Origin: Verrucomicrobiota bacterium | GTDB lineage: Bacteria > Verrucomicrobiota > Verrucomicrobiae > Chthoniobacterales > UBA10450 | DNA length: 20,263 nt | Reading direction: 5' to 3' | NCBI GenBank assembly: GCA_003219495.1 | Contig: QHOZ01000007.1 | Location: 1 to 20,263 of the forward strand | In this document: positions 1 through 7,341 of the stretch, one piece after another | Layout of the letters: each line of letters opens with the position of its first letter | Position numbering within the stretch: the stretch's first letter is position 1 | Notes under the pieces: generated by a model | What the model saw: the letters and a program-made list of their open reading frames with translations, nothing else | What the model was told of the DNA's origin: nothing | Database searches by the model: none | Position numbers and translations under genes: made by a program

Positions 1-2
1 TG

Positions 3-2270
3 TCGGGAATCATTCGCGCCGGGTTGAAAAATATGACCTCCGGCCGCGTGCGTCAGGGCGCGAGCACGATCACGCAGCAGCTCGCGCGGAACAGTTTTGC
101 GCTCAAAGGAAAAACTTATCGCCGCAAGTTGCTTGAAATTTTTCTATCGCGGCGAATCGAAGACAACTTCAACGAACAAAAGATTCTCGAGCTTTATCTA
201 AACCGAATCTATTTCGGGGGCGGACTTTACGGCGCGGAAGCGGCGGCGCGCGGTTATTTCGGCAAGCACGCGCGCGAAATGTCTCTGAGCGAATGCGCGA
301 CGTTGGCGGGAATTATCAAGAGTCCGAATCGGCTTTCACCATGGAGCGATAAGGCAGGCGCGCGCGACGCGCGAAATTACGCGCTGATTCGCATGCACGA
401 TCAGGGTTACATCGACAGCGCGAAAGTCACTGCGACGCAGGCAGAGGAGCTTGTGGTCGGGAACCGTCAGAACGCGCAGGGCCAGAATTACGCGGTTGAT
501 TACATTCGCCAACAAGTGATCAACGCGGTCGGCTGGGATCGCGCAATGAATGAAGGATTTCGAATTCGCACGACGATCGACGGCGATTTGCAAAAGATTG
601 CCGAGGAATCGCTCCGCAAAAGTCTCGACAAAGCGGAGCAGCAGTCCGGCTACGATCATCAAACTTACGCGCAATACGCGGCCAGTTTTCGCGCGGCAAA
701 ATCCAGCGGCACCGCCAATACACAACCGGCCCCGGAATATTTGCAGGGCGCGGTCATTGGATTGGACAACGAGAGCGGAGGAATTCTCGTGCTCGTCGGC
801 GGCCGCGATTTCGAGCACAACCAATACAATCGTGCGCTGCAAGCGAAACGCCCGGCCGGAACCGCGATGGTTCCTTTTGTTTACGCGACCGCGTTCGAGC
901 AGGGAATGTTTCCCGGCACACTGGTGGACGATTCGCCGCTCGATAACCGCGCGGTGATGATCGGCGGCATGACGGGAATTCTCGGCGAATGGGGACCGGA
1001 GAGCGCGGACAATCGTTATGAAGGAACGATGACCGCGCGGCAGGCGCTCGCGAAGTCGAAGAACGGCGCGGCGGTGCGAATCGGAATGGACGCGGGCCTG
1101 GACGAAACATTGCAACTTTGTCGCAACGCGGGATTTCGCTCCACGCTCCGGCCTTATCCGGCGACATTGCTTGGCAGCAGCGAAGTCACTTTGTCGGAGC
1201 TCGCGCTTGCTTACACGATTTTTCCCAACGGCGGTTGGCGGGTAAGCGCGCCGCACATTCTCGATCGCATCGAGGAAAAAGACGGCACTGTCGTTTGGGA
1301 CGCGCAGCGAGATCGAACTGCACAGAACGTGATCAAGCCCGAAAGCGCCTACGAAGTTAACTCGTGCTTAGTCGACGCGCTTGATAACGGCACCGGACGG
1401 GCGGCGCGAACGCAATTCGGACTAAAGAAATTTCCGGCGGCTGGAAAAACCGGGACGGCCTACGATTTCACCGACGCGCTCTTTGCCGGTTACACCAACG
1501 GCCTGACTTGCGCGGTGTGGGCCGGGTTCGATAAACCGCAGAAAATTTATCGTGGCGCCTTCGGGCGCGAAATCGCGTTGCCGGTTTGGGTCGACATCAT
1601 GAATATCGCGGCAACGCATTATCCGGCGAAAGAGCTCAAACGTCCGGCAACGCTCAAGGAAGTGGAGATTTGTACGCGCTCAGGATTGCTCGCGACGGAC
1701 AAATGTTACGACACGATCAAAGGACCGAGCGGCGATCCCGTGAAAAAACGCACGACCTACGTCGAAATTGCGACGCAATCGCAGGCGCCGACGGAGCTGT
1801 GCAATATTCACGGCGAGCCGCGGCCGCAAGTGATTGCCGATGCGCCGGCAGCAAGTGAAGCTCCGCGCGCGCAGCTCGCGACGGATTTGAATGATGTGCA
1901 GCCGGTGGCGCTGAAAGGGCCAACACTTTTGGCGGACAACGATCCTTACAATTCCTTGAAGTCGACCGTAGTCGCAAAGCTCGAAGAGCGACAAGTGCCG
2001 GGAGCGGAGAACCAACCGGTCGAAGACGAAAAGATCGACAACCGCACGACAATCGATTCGCGCGATCAAGTTCGAATTCAAAAAGGCACGCCCGTGACGG
2101 CAGGCGAAGATGGCAAACCGGTTTTGCGCGCAATCCCGGTGCAGCCGCAGCCTGAGGAAACGCCGGTGGAAGTCAGGCGCGCAATCCCGGTCGGACCGAT
2201 GGACGAAGTGGATCAACGCGCCCTGCTCAAAGCCGCGACTCCGACGCCGGCGCAATCTGACGAGCGATAA
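3..2270 (+). CDS. Class A penicillin-binding protein (PBP1A-like), 5' truncated by the window edge, SxxK motif missing
   Basis: This is the 3' part of a bifunctional peptidoglycan glycosyltransferase/transpeptidase of the inner membrane. The frame is open from position 3 and already reads GIIRAGLKNM, part of the conserved GT51 N-terminal block, so the TTG at 24 is not the start; the membrane anchor and the EDxxFxxH catalytic block lie upstream of the window. Numbering from the codon at 24, the GT51 motif RQGASTITQQLARN is at about 10-23 and RKLLEIFLSRRIE follows. The transpeptidase domain spans about 240-540. Motif 2 (S345-K-N347) and motif 3 (K475-T-G-T) are intact. The catalytic SxxK, expected in RPxGSxxKPFVY, reads RPAGTAMVPFVY (T280, V283), so both the nucleophile and its lysine are replaced. 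A cysteine-bearing tail typical of PBP1A follows, then a Pro/Glu-rich extension of about 150 residues with two RAIPV copies. Family assignment is certain; transpeptidase inactivity is inferred. Confidence 0.93.
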   Translation, partial: SGIIRAGLKNMTSGRVRQGASTITQQLARNSFALKGKTYRRKLLEIFLSRRIEDNFNEQKILELYLNRIYFGGGLYGAEAAARGYFGKHAREMSLSECATLAGIIKSPNRLSPWSDKAGARDARNYALIRMHDQGYIDSAKVTATQAEELVVGNRQNAQGQNYAVDYIRQQVINAVGWDRAMNEGFRIRTTIDGDLQKIAEESLRKSLDKAEQQSGYDHQTYAQYAASFRAAKSSGTANTQPAPEYLQGAVIGLDNESGGILVLVGGRDFEHNQYNRALQAKRPAGTAMVPFVYATAFEQGMFPGTLVDDSPLDNRAVMIGGMTGILGEWGPESADNRYEGTMTARQALAKSKNGAAVRIGMDAGLDETLQLCRNAGFRSTLRPYPATLLGSSEVTLSELALAYTIFPNGGWRVSAPHILDRIEEKDGTVVWDAQRDRTAQNVIKPESAYEVNSCLVDALDNGTGRAARTQFGLKKFPAAGKTGTAYDFTDALFAGYTNGLTCAVWAGFDKPQKIYRGAFGREIALPVWVDIMNIAATHYPAKELKRPATLKEVEICTRSGLLATDKCYDTIKGPSGDPVKKRTTYVEIATQSQAPTELCNIHGEPRPQVIADAPAASEAPRAQLATDLNDVQPVALKGPTLLADNDPYNSLKSTVVAKLEERQVPGAENQPVEDEKIDNRTTIDSRDQVRIQKGTPVTAGEDGKPVLRAIPVQPQPEETPVEVRRAIPVGPMDEVDQRALLKAATPTPAQSDER

Positions 2271-3256
2271 TGGCGTCACTCGACGCGAGCGATTTTCGAT
2301 TGTGCGTCCTGAATCCGGACGGGCGCGATCTGGAGCAATATTTTGACGAACCAGTCGGGCCGGACGCGCCGGTTCATCCGCCAATCAATTTGCACGCATT
2401 CGCCGCCTGCACCGGCGGCTCATTTCATCGCGCAACCAAGAACGCGCTCGAAGAAAAACGGCCGATTCTTACCCTGCTGCGCGGAAATTTTCGCGCGACC
2501 GAGCGCGCTCTCACCGAAATCAAAAAGCAAAAACGTCCGGTGGCGGTGGCGTTGAAAGAAACCGGGCTGCATCAAATCGCCGAACAACTGCGCGATCCAA
2601 GGCGGCTCGCGCGATTCATGCGGATCGTGTCGGACGCGGATGGCTGCATCGCGACAACGCCGGAGGTAGCGGAAATTTTTCGCCGTGCACGGCCGGATCG
2701 CGACACATCAACGGTGGCGTTCCTGCCCACGCCGTACCCGTTGGAAGATCGACAATGGAATTTCGCGGTGCCACGCGGCGAACAGCGCGGAATTTTCATT
2801 GGCACTCGCGAATGGGACCTTTCATCGCGGAATCATTTCGCGGTGCTCTTGCTGGCGCGCGAGATTTGCGTGGCGAGCGATGAACCGGTCACGGTGTTTA
2901 ATCTCGACGGCCGCAAAGGTGAAAAGTTATTGAACGAGCTGAAATTTCCTCACGGCAAAGTTCGCGTTCATGAAAAACGCGAGCCTTATCCCGAGTACCT
3001 GCGGGAAATGGCGAGACACAAAATCGTTTTGCAATTGGACCGTAGTCGCGTTCCGGGACAGGTCGCGGGCGACGCGTTGCTTGCGCGCACGATTTGTGTC
3101 GGCGGCGACGGGACGATCGATCGTCTCGCGTTTGGAAATTATTCCGGCGAAGGTCGAACGACTTCGCAAATCAAGGCGGTCGCGCTGGAGCTAATCAAAA
3201 ACACTGCGGAACGGGCAAAGGCAATTGTGGAAACGCAGTGGCGCGCAGCCGAGTGA
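2270..3256 (+). CDS. Glycosyltransferase-like protein of unrecognised family
   Basis: This 328-residue soluble protein has no signal peptide or membrane segment. Its ATG shares one base with the PBP stop codon (TAATG), so translation is probably coupled and the two are in one operon. I do not recognise a named family. The layout resembles a GT-B glycosyltransferase: an N-terminal part to about residue 165, a linker containing TTPEVAEIF (about 131-139), then a C-terminal Rossmann-like part that opens with RGIFIGTREWDLSSRNH and ends with a region reading QLDRSRVPGQVAGDAL and CVGGDGTIDRLAF. That last stretch sits where GT-B enzymes bind the nucleotide sugar, but the classical E-x7-E motif is absent. 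Linkage to a PBP suggests an envelope role, which is inference only. It could instead be a catalytically dead GT-B scaffold. The gene itself is secure from codon use, coupling and the absence of a better competing frame. Confidence 0.7.
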   Translation: MASLDASDFRLCVLNPDGRDLEQYFDEPVGPDAPVHPPINLHAFAACTGGSFHRATKNALEEKRPILTLLRGNFRATERALTEIKKQKRPVAVALKETGLHQIAEQLRDPRRLARFMRIVSDADGCIATTPEVAEIFRRARPDRDTSTVAFLPTPYPLEDRQWNFAVPRGEQRGIFIGTREWDLSSRNHFAVLLLAREICVASDEPVTVFNLDGRKGEKLLNELKFPHGKVRVHEKREPYPEYLREMARHKIVLQLDRSRVPGQVAGDALLARTICVGGDGTIDRLAFGNYSGEGRTTSQIKAVALELIKNTAERAKAIVETQWRAAE

Positions 3257-3271
3257 ATCTCTTTTTCCGCA

Positions 3272-3298
3272 GTGCAGAAGCACCTCGCTTACTTTTTT
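3272..3298 (+). terminator. Weak hairpin plus T-run in a convergent gap
   Basis: The 71-bp gap between two convergent genes (3257-3327) holds a GTGC-AGAA-GCAC hairpin with only four paired bases in the core, followed nine bases later by a run of six T (3293-3298). Location is right for a terminator, but the stem is short, so this is a weak call. Confidence 0.25.
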
Positions 3299-3327
3299 AG
3301 TCGATTGGAGAACAGCCCGACCGAGAA

Positions 3328-4509
3328 TCAGCCCAATTTGCCGAGCATCCCGAAATAAATCTCCTCGAGCCGGGCGATTTGGTTTTCCTGATCGAATTTC
3401 TGCACGACAACGTCGGCTCCGTTTCGCGCGAGTCGCGCCAGGAGTTGTCGATCTTGCACGGCTTGCAGCAGCGCGTTCGAAAGCGCTTCATAATCGCGCT
3501 CCGCGACGAGCACGCCGCTTACGCCGTTCTCGATCGCTTCCGGAATTCCGCCATGAATGGTCGCGAACACCGGCAGCCCGGTTGCCATCGCTTCCAGCAT
3601 GGAGTTGGGAATTCCTTCCTGATTTCCATCGCTCCCAGTTTCACTCGGATGCAAAAAGATGTGCGTCGCATAATAGAGATCGCGCAACTTCTGCGGCGTC
3701 AGGAAGCCTGGCAGCACGACGCGGTCGGCGATCTTTAGTTTGCGCATCAATTCCTTCAGCTCCTCGAGCATAGGCCCCTCGCCGGCAATGGTCAGCGTCG
3801 CGCGCGGATAATGTTGCAGGAAATTGGTAAACGCGTGCATCGTCGTCACGATTCCTTTTTTTTGCACGAGCCGGCTCGCCTGCAAAAAATGCCAGGCGCC
3901 ATTCTCCGGAAATTCGCGCTCGCGAAATGGAAACTCGCGAAGTGGAATTCCAGTTCGGACGACGTCGATCTTGCCTTCGTCGCATCCGAGCTCAACCACC
4001 GCGCGCCGGAGTGATTCGGAGCGAACGAAGACGCGCGTCACGGCATTGAGCATTTCTTTCGCGGCTTTGCGATAGGCGCGCTTGTCCATGTCGACCAAAA
4101 CGTCGGCGCCATGAAATGAAACAATAGTTGGTTTCAAGGAGGATCGGATCAGCGGCAACAAATGCACGGCGATGTGGCCGAAGAAAATGTGAACCAGCTG
4201 CGCGTTCTCGCGTTGCAGAACCTGGTAAATCGCGCGCCGCTCGCCGCCGGAAATTTGCCACGGCTTATTGCGAACCTGCCGGAACCAGAACCGGCGCAGA
4301 AAATGCGTCACCGGTCGCGGCACGATGTCGACCTGATCGAACGGAAATTTTTCCGGGTCCTCGCGTTTTCGCGCGATGACGATGGGGCGGATGCGGCGCA
4401 GGCCGGTCAGCTGCCGATAAATGTGCAGCATCTCGGGCTTGAGGAACGTCGCGCAATAGAATGCGACGGTGGGTCTTGGGTCAGGAGACTCGTTCAAGTT
4501 CGAAATCAA
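3328..4509 (-). CDS. Glycosyltransferase family 4 (GT-B, WaaG/Pel-type)
   Basis: This protein probably transfers a sugar from a nucleotide donor to a lipid, polysaccharide or LPS acceptor on the cytoplasmic face of the membrane. At 393 residues it has normal GT4 length. The N-terminal domain holds VSFHGADV (about 129-136), a block common in this family. The C-terminal domain starts with LQASRLVQKKG and contains HPSETGSDGNQEG followed by IPNSMLEAM, giving the GT4 E-x7-E pair E298 and E306 that contacts the donor. GLPVFATIHGGIPEAI follows, as is typical. The first codon is TTG. No in-frame ATG lies before the conserved region at residue 14, and a second TTG at 4497 is an alternative; no clear Shine-Dalgarno sequence is visible for either. 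The acceptor and donor sugars cannot be read from the sequence. It follows the small secreted-protein gene on the same strand after 49 bp. Confidence 0.9.
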   Translation of the reverse strand: MISNLNESPDPRPTVAFYCATFLKPEMLHIYRQLTGLRRIRPIVIARKREDPEKFPFDQVDIVPRPVTHFLRRFWFRQVRNKPWQISGGERRAIYQVLQRENAQLVHIFFGHIAVHLLPLIRSSLKPTIVSFHGADVLVDMDKRAYRKAAKEMLNAVTRVFVRSESLRRAVVELGCDEGKIDVVRTGIPLREFPFREREFPENGAWHFLQASRLVQKKGIVTTMHAFTNFLQHYPRATLTIAGEGPMLEELKELMRKLKIADRVVLPGFLTPQKLRDLYYATHIFLHPSETGSDGNQEGIPNSMLEAMATGLPVFATIHGGIPEAIENGVSGVLVAERDYEALSNALLQAVQDRQLLARLARNGADVVVQKFDQENQIARLEEIYFGMLGKLG

Positions 4510-4558
4510 ATTCGCGGCGGGAAAAGTTTAACCGCCGGCGGCAGATCGAACAGCCCGA

Positions 4559-4864
4559 TTAAAAATTAATCGTGAACAATTTGATGCCCTTCCATTTCCC
4601 GGTATCGGCATCAAGCTCGACGCTGTCCTCGGACTTCCCGTACTGCGCCGGGGCCTTTGGGTTCAGCATCTGAAAAGGATTTCCGCTGCGGGACATGCGT
4701 GGAAGAACGCCGTCGGTAGTCTCTTTCTGGACAACGGGCGGGGCTTTCGGCTGGGGACCGCCTTTGACTTTGGCGCTGAAAGTTTTCTTTTGCTTTTGCG
4801 GCGGCTGCGCGAAAGCAAGGCTCGCGGCCAGCATGCAAATTCCCAACACCACGAGCTTCTTCAT
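4559..4864 (-). CDS. Small secreted protein of unknown function
   Basis: This encodes 101 residues. The first 19 form a good Sec signal peptide (MKK, hydrophobic core, cleavage after AFA before QPP). The mature part is Lys/Pro-rich at first (QKQKKTFSAKVKGGPQPKAPP) and ends in a more ordered tail, DADTGKWKGIKLFTINF, with no cysteine that would suggest a lipoprotein. I do not recognise a family. The gene is well supported by a GGGAGA Shine-Dalgarno sequence six bases before the ATG and by a near-consensus promoter upstream. It probably acts in the periplasm or at the outer membrane; its role is unknown. Confidence 0.8.
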   Translation of the reverse strand: MKKLVVLGICMLAASLAFAQPPQKQKKTFSAKVKGGPQPKAPPVVQKETTDGVLPRMSRSGNPFQMLNPKAPAQYGKSEDSVELDADTGKWKGIKLFTINF

Positions 4865-4890
4865 TCCTGTTCTCCCAAAGGTTAAGGTTC

Positions 4891-4919
4891 TTGCCGGTTA
4901 GACTCCCCCGTCGCAGAAT
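4891..4919 (+). promoter_or_regulatory. Possible divergent promoter for kdsD
   Basis: On the plus strand TTGCCG (4891-4896), a 17-base spacer and CAGAAT (4914-4919) give four of six matches at each box. The elements interdigitate with the opposing promoter. The predicted start lies about five bases before the kdsD ATG, which has no Shine-Dalgarno sequence, so the mRNA would be nearly leaderless. This is inference from box spacing. Confidence 0.3.
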
Positions 4920-4925
4920 TGTCAA
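4897..4925 (-). promoter_or_regulatory. Sigma70-type promoter for the small secreted protein
   Basis: Read on the minus strand there is a perfect TTGACA -35 box (4920-4925), a 17-base spacer and TCTAAC as -10 (4897-4902, four of six matches to TATAAT). The start would fall near 4890, giving a 5' leader of about 26 bases that includes the GGGAGA ribosome-binding site. The whole promoter lies within the 66-bp divergent gap to kdsD. Confidence 0.6.
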
Positions 4926-4930
4926 GATAA

Positions 4931-5902
4931 ATGGACTATTTGGAAAAAGCGAGACGGGTCTTCGATATCGAAATTGTCGAGCTGCAACGATTGCGTGAAC
5001 GGCTCGGTGACGATTTCGCGCGCGCGGTCGCATTGATCAAGGATGCGGTCGATGCGCGCGGCAAGGTCGTGGTCGTTGGTGTTGGGAAATCCGGACACGT
5101 CGGCGGGAAGATCGCGTCGACATTGACCAGCACCGGCTCCCCCGCGGTCGTGCTCGACTCGCTCAATGCGATGCATGGCGATTTGGGCGTAATCGCGGAC
5201 GGCGACGTGATTCTCGCGTTGAGCTCGAGCGGCGAAACCGACGAGCTCGTGCGGATCTTGCCGGCGATCGCGCGATTTCAGGTGAAGATTATCGCGATGT
5301 GCGGCGATTCGGATTCGACCCTTGCGCGAAACGCTCATGTCGTTCTCGAGGTGAAGATCGAGCAGGAAGCGTGTCCGTTGAATCTCGCGCCGACCTCGAG
5401 CACGACGGCGATGCTCGCGCTCGGCGATGCGCTCGCGATGGTGTTGCTGGAAGCGCGCGGTTTCGAAAAAGAAGATTTCGCGAAGTTTCATCCGGGCGGG
5501 AAAATCGGGCGAAGCTTGCTGATGCGCGTTGAGCAAGTGATGCGGCCGCGCGAATCAATGGCGATTGTTCCGCAAAACGCAACGGTGCGTGACGTGCTCA
5601 AAGCGATGAGCAGTGTGCGCGCAGGCGCGGCGGTCGTGGCCGGCGAAGATCGACAGCTGCTTAGGATTTTCACGCACGGTGATTTCGCGAGGCATTTCCA
5701 ATCCGATCCGAAAGTGGGCGAACGGCTGGTCGCGGATTTGATGACGCTCAATCCGGTGACAGTGCACAAAGACAAGCTCGCGGTCGAAGTTCTCAAACTT
5801 CTCGAGACTCACCGGATCGACGATTTGGTCGTTGTGGATGACGACAAGGTGCCAGTCGGCGTGGTCGATTCGCAGGATCTAACCCGCTTGAAGTTGCTCT
5901 GA
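4931..5902 (+). CDS. kdsD: Arabinose-5-phosphate isomerase, KpsF/GutQ family
   Basis: This enzyme interconverts D-ribulose-5-phosphate and D-arabinose-5-phosphate, the first step toward Kdo for lipopolysaccharide, in the cytoplasm. The protein has 323 residues, the usual length. The SIS domain (about 35-170) carries GVGKSGHVGGKIAST (51-64), LNAMHGDLG with H82, and LSSSGETDE (97-105). FHPGGKIGRSLL holds the conserved H187. Two CBS domains follow (about 203-260 and 268-323), the second containing LMTLNPVTVHKDKLAVEVL. All active-site landmarks that I can place are present. The ATG at 4931 fits homologues well. The gene is divergent from the small secreted-protein gene and is followed after 60 bp by efp. 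The presence of a Kdo-pathway enzyme supports an LPS-bearing Gram-negative cell. Confidence 0.96.
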   Translation: MDYLEKARRVFDIEIVELQRLRERLGDDFARAVALIKDAVDARGKVVVVGVGKSGHVGGKIASTLTSTGSPAVVLDSLNAMHGDLGVIADGDVILALSSSGETDELVRILPAIARFQVKIIAMCGDSDSTLARNAHVVLEVKIEQEACPLNLAPTSSTTAMLALGDALAMVLLEARGFEKEDFAKFHPGGKIGRSLLMRVEQVMRPRESMAIVPQNATVRDVLKAMSSVRAGAAVVAGEDRQLLRIFTHGDFARHFQSDPKVGERLVADLMTLNPVTVHKDKLAVEVLKLLETHRIDDLVVVDDDKVPVGVVDSQDLTRLKLL

Positions 5903-5908
5903 GCGGGT
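5882..5908 (+). terminator. Inverted repeat spanning the kdsD stop codon
   Basis: ACCCGCT (5882-5888) and AGCGGGT (5902-5908) form a perfect 7-bp stem around a 13-base loop that contains the end of kdsD. There is no following T-run, so it could be a Rho-assisted terminator, an mRNA-stabilising hairpin, or chance. Confidence 0.3.
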
Positions 5909-5962
5909 GTAGAGTCCGCGCTCCTTTCCCTCAACTCTCAACCATCAACTATCAGCTTTCTT

Positions 5963-6484
5963 ATGGCAGCCGCAGCTAACGATCTTCGTCGCGGAATGGC
6001 GAATCATCGCACTCCGGCAAATCTGCGCGCGTTCGTGCAAGCGATCATTCGCTACATCAACACCGGGAAAAGCGCGGACGTCCGGTTTGGTTCGACCGAC
6101 AAAGTGGAGCTTGTCGACATTGAGCGAAAGCAAATCGAGTTCAGCTACAAGGACCACAACGGCTACCATTTCATGGATCCCGAGACCTACGACACGGTCA
6201 CGTTGCAGGATAATTTGCTCGGCGACGCAAAAGATTATCTGGTTGAGAACACGCAGGTCCAGGTGCTTTACGCGGAAGGGAAAGCGGTCCAGGTCGAAAT
6301 GCCCGCATCGGTGAGCTTGAAAGTGATCGAATCCGCCGAGGGTTTGCGCGGCGATACCGCCAGCAACGTGACCAAGCCGGCCAAGCTCGAGACCGGCAAG
6401 ACGATCAATGTCCCGCTCTTCATCAAGGAAGGCGAGGTCATCAAGATCGACACTCGCACCGGCGACTACATGGGCCGGGCGTAA
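5963..6484 (+). CDS. efp: Elongation factor P with an internal deletion in domain I
   Basis: EF-P binds between the P and E sites of the ribosome and relieves stalling at polyproline. The 173-residue product is shorter than the usual 185-190. Domains II and III are complete: YHFMDPETYDTVTL, then LRGDTASNVTKPAKLETGK and VPLFIKEGEVIKIDTRTGDY. In domain I the conserved start NDLRRGM runs straight into ANHRTPANLRAFVQ. Other EF-Ps have roughly 14 more residues here, including two beta strands (E. coli: FRAGL, 17 residues, KPGKGQAF). The tip that carries the modified Lys/Arg in E. coli or Pseudomonas reads TPANL here, with no basic residue, consistent with the HRTPGNLRAF-type EF-P of Verrucomicrobiota-like lineages. 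No SD sequence precedes the ATG. Identity is certain; whether this protein folds and works is doubtful, and a 42-nt assembly deletion is possible. Confidence 0.93.
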   Translation: MAAAANDLRRGMANHRTPANLRAFVQAIIRYINTGKSADVRFGSTDKVELVDIERKQIEFSYKDHNGYHFMDPETYDTVTLQDNLLGDAKDYLVENTQVQVLYAEGKAVQVEMPASVSLKVIESAEGLRGDTASNVTKPAKLETGKTINVPLFIKEGEVIKIDTRTGDYMGRA

Positions 6485-6491
6485 TTTTTTT
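6459..6491 (+). terminator. Possible weak terminator after efp
   Basis: CCGGC (6459-6463) can pair with GCCGG (6474-6478) around a 10-base loop. A run of seven T (6485-6491) starts directly after the efp stop codon. The stem is short and lies inside the coding region, so this is tentative. Confidence 0.25.
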
Positions 6492-6531
6492 CCAAATCCA
6501 CGATCATTTGTCGTAACCTGCGGTTAAGGAC

Positions 6532-7341
6532 ATGAATCGAAGATCCCCCATGGTGCGTGGGCGCAAGCCGGTCGGGCGGGTAAAAGTTCCGCCCTACGTT
6601 GTGCCAACGCGACGAGGTTCAACCAACGTTGATCCCTACATGGTCCCCACGCGTTGGGTAAAATTCATCTTCGCCATTTTTCTCCTGCCCATCTGCGCGA
6701 TCCTTACTCAAACATTTTTCACCGCATTCGCTCGCGCGACCGTGACTCAACGACTTTGGGCGGACCAGGAGCTCTGGTTTTTCTCCTTAGGCGTCGTGCT
6801 CTGGCTGATCGCATTCCTTGGCCTGCCGCGTCCGATTTTGCTCTACGTTTTCGGACACGAGCTCACGCATGCCGTTTGGATTTGGTTAATGGGCGGCCAG
6901 GTCAGCAAGTTCCGCGTCGGACGCGAAGGCGGTCACGTCATCACGAACCGCACCAATTTCTGGATCGCGCTCGCGCCATATTTTTTCCCGCTCTACAGCA
7001 TTCTCGCAATCGCGATTTACGGAGCGCTCACTGGCTTCGCACACGTGCAGCCGCACGGCCGGGTGCTTTATGCGGTGATCGGCGCAACCTGGGCGTTTCA
7101 TCTCACCTTCACGATTTGGATGATTCCCAAAAATCAGACCGATCTGCGCGATCACGGCACTTTCTTCTCGTTAGTCGTCATCTATTTGCTGAATCTCGTG
7201 CTGCTTTGCGTGATGCTCATCCTTGCTTCGCCGCACATCACGTTCGTGAGTTTTGCGAACGATCTCGGGATCAATCTCGGTCACTTTTCGCAGTGGGTCG
7301 GGGATCTCGCGGACAAGTTCGTCCAAGGCGCGCATCACTGA
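6532..7341 (+). CDS. Polytopic membrane protein with HELTH motif, M50-like metallopeptidase candidate
   Basis: This 269-residue protein has a basic N-terminal tail of about 43 residues and then about five or six hydrophobic segments. The second or third segment contains YVFGHELTHAVWIW, an HExxH zinc motif (H109, E110, H113) embedded in a hydrophobic helix as in site-2 protease (M50) enzymes. A GGHVITNRTNFWIALAPYFFP stretch follows, where M50 proteins usually place the NxxPxxPLDGG third-ligand motif, but the Asp-Gly-Gly is not seen. Catalysis is therefore unproven. The tail repeats PYxVPTR twice (21-27 and 35-41), separated by 14 residues. An AAGGA lies only one base before the ATG, so the exact start is uncertain; the ATG at 6550 is an alternative. 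The stop overlaps the convergent treY stop by 7 bp. Confidence 0.78.
   Translation: MNRRSPMVRGRKPVGRVKVPPYVVPTRRGSTNVDPYMVPTRWVKFIFAIFLLPICAILTQTFFTAFARATVTQRLWADQELWFFSLGVVLWLIAFLGLPRPILLYVFGHELTHAVWIWLMGGQVSKFRVGREGGHVITNRTNFWIALAPYFFPLYSILAIAIYGALTGFAHVQPHGRVLYAVIGATWAFHLTFTIWMIPKNQTDLRDHGTFFSLVVIYLLNLVLLCVMLILASPHITFVSFANDLGINLGHFSQWVGDLADKFVQGAHH

Noticed and set aside
24..35. TTG at 24 or ATG at 33 as the start of the PBP gene.
   Set aside because: The same frame reads GIIRAG upstream of it, a conserved GT51 block, and the membrane anchor and catalytic Glu block would be missing. The gene is cut by the window edge.
336..1256. A 306-residue minus-strand ORF inside the PBP gene.
   Set aside because: It is antisense to conserved GT51 and transpeptidase motifs and Arg-rich in composition.
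4532..4541. CCGCCGGCGG palindrome between the GT4 and secreted-protein genes.
   Set aside because: It has no loop and no T-run, and such GC palindromes are common by chance at this base composition.
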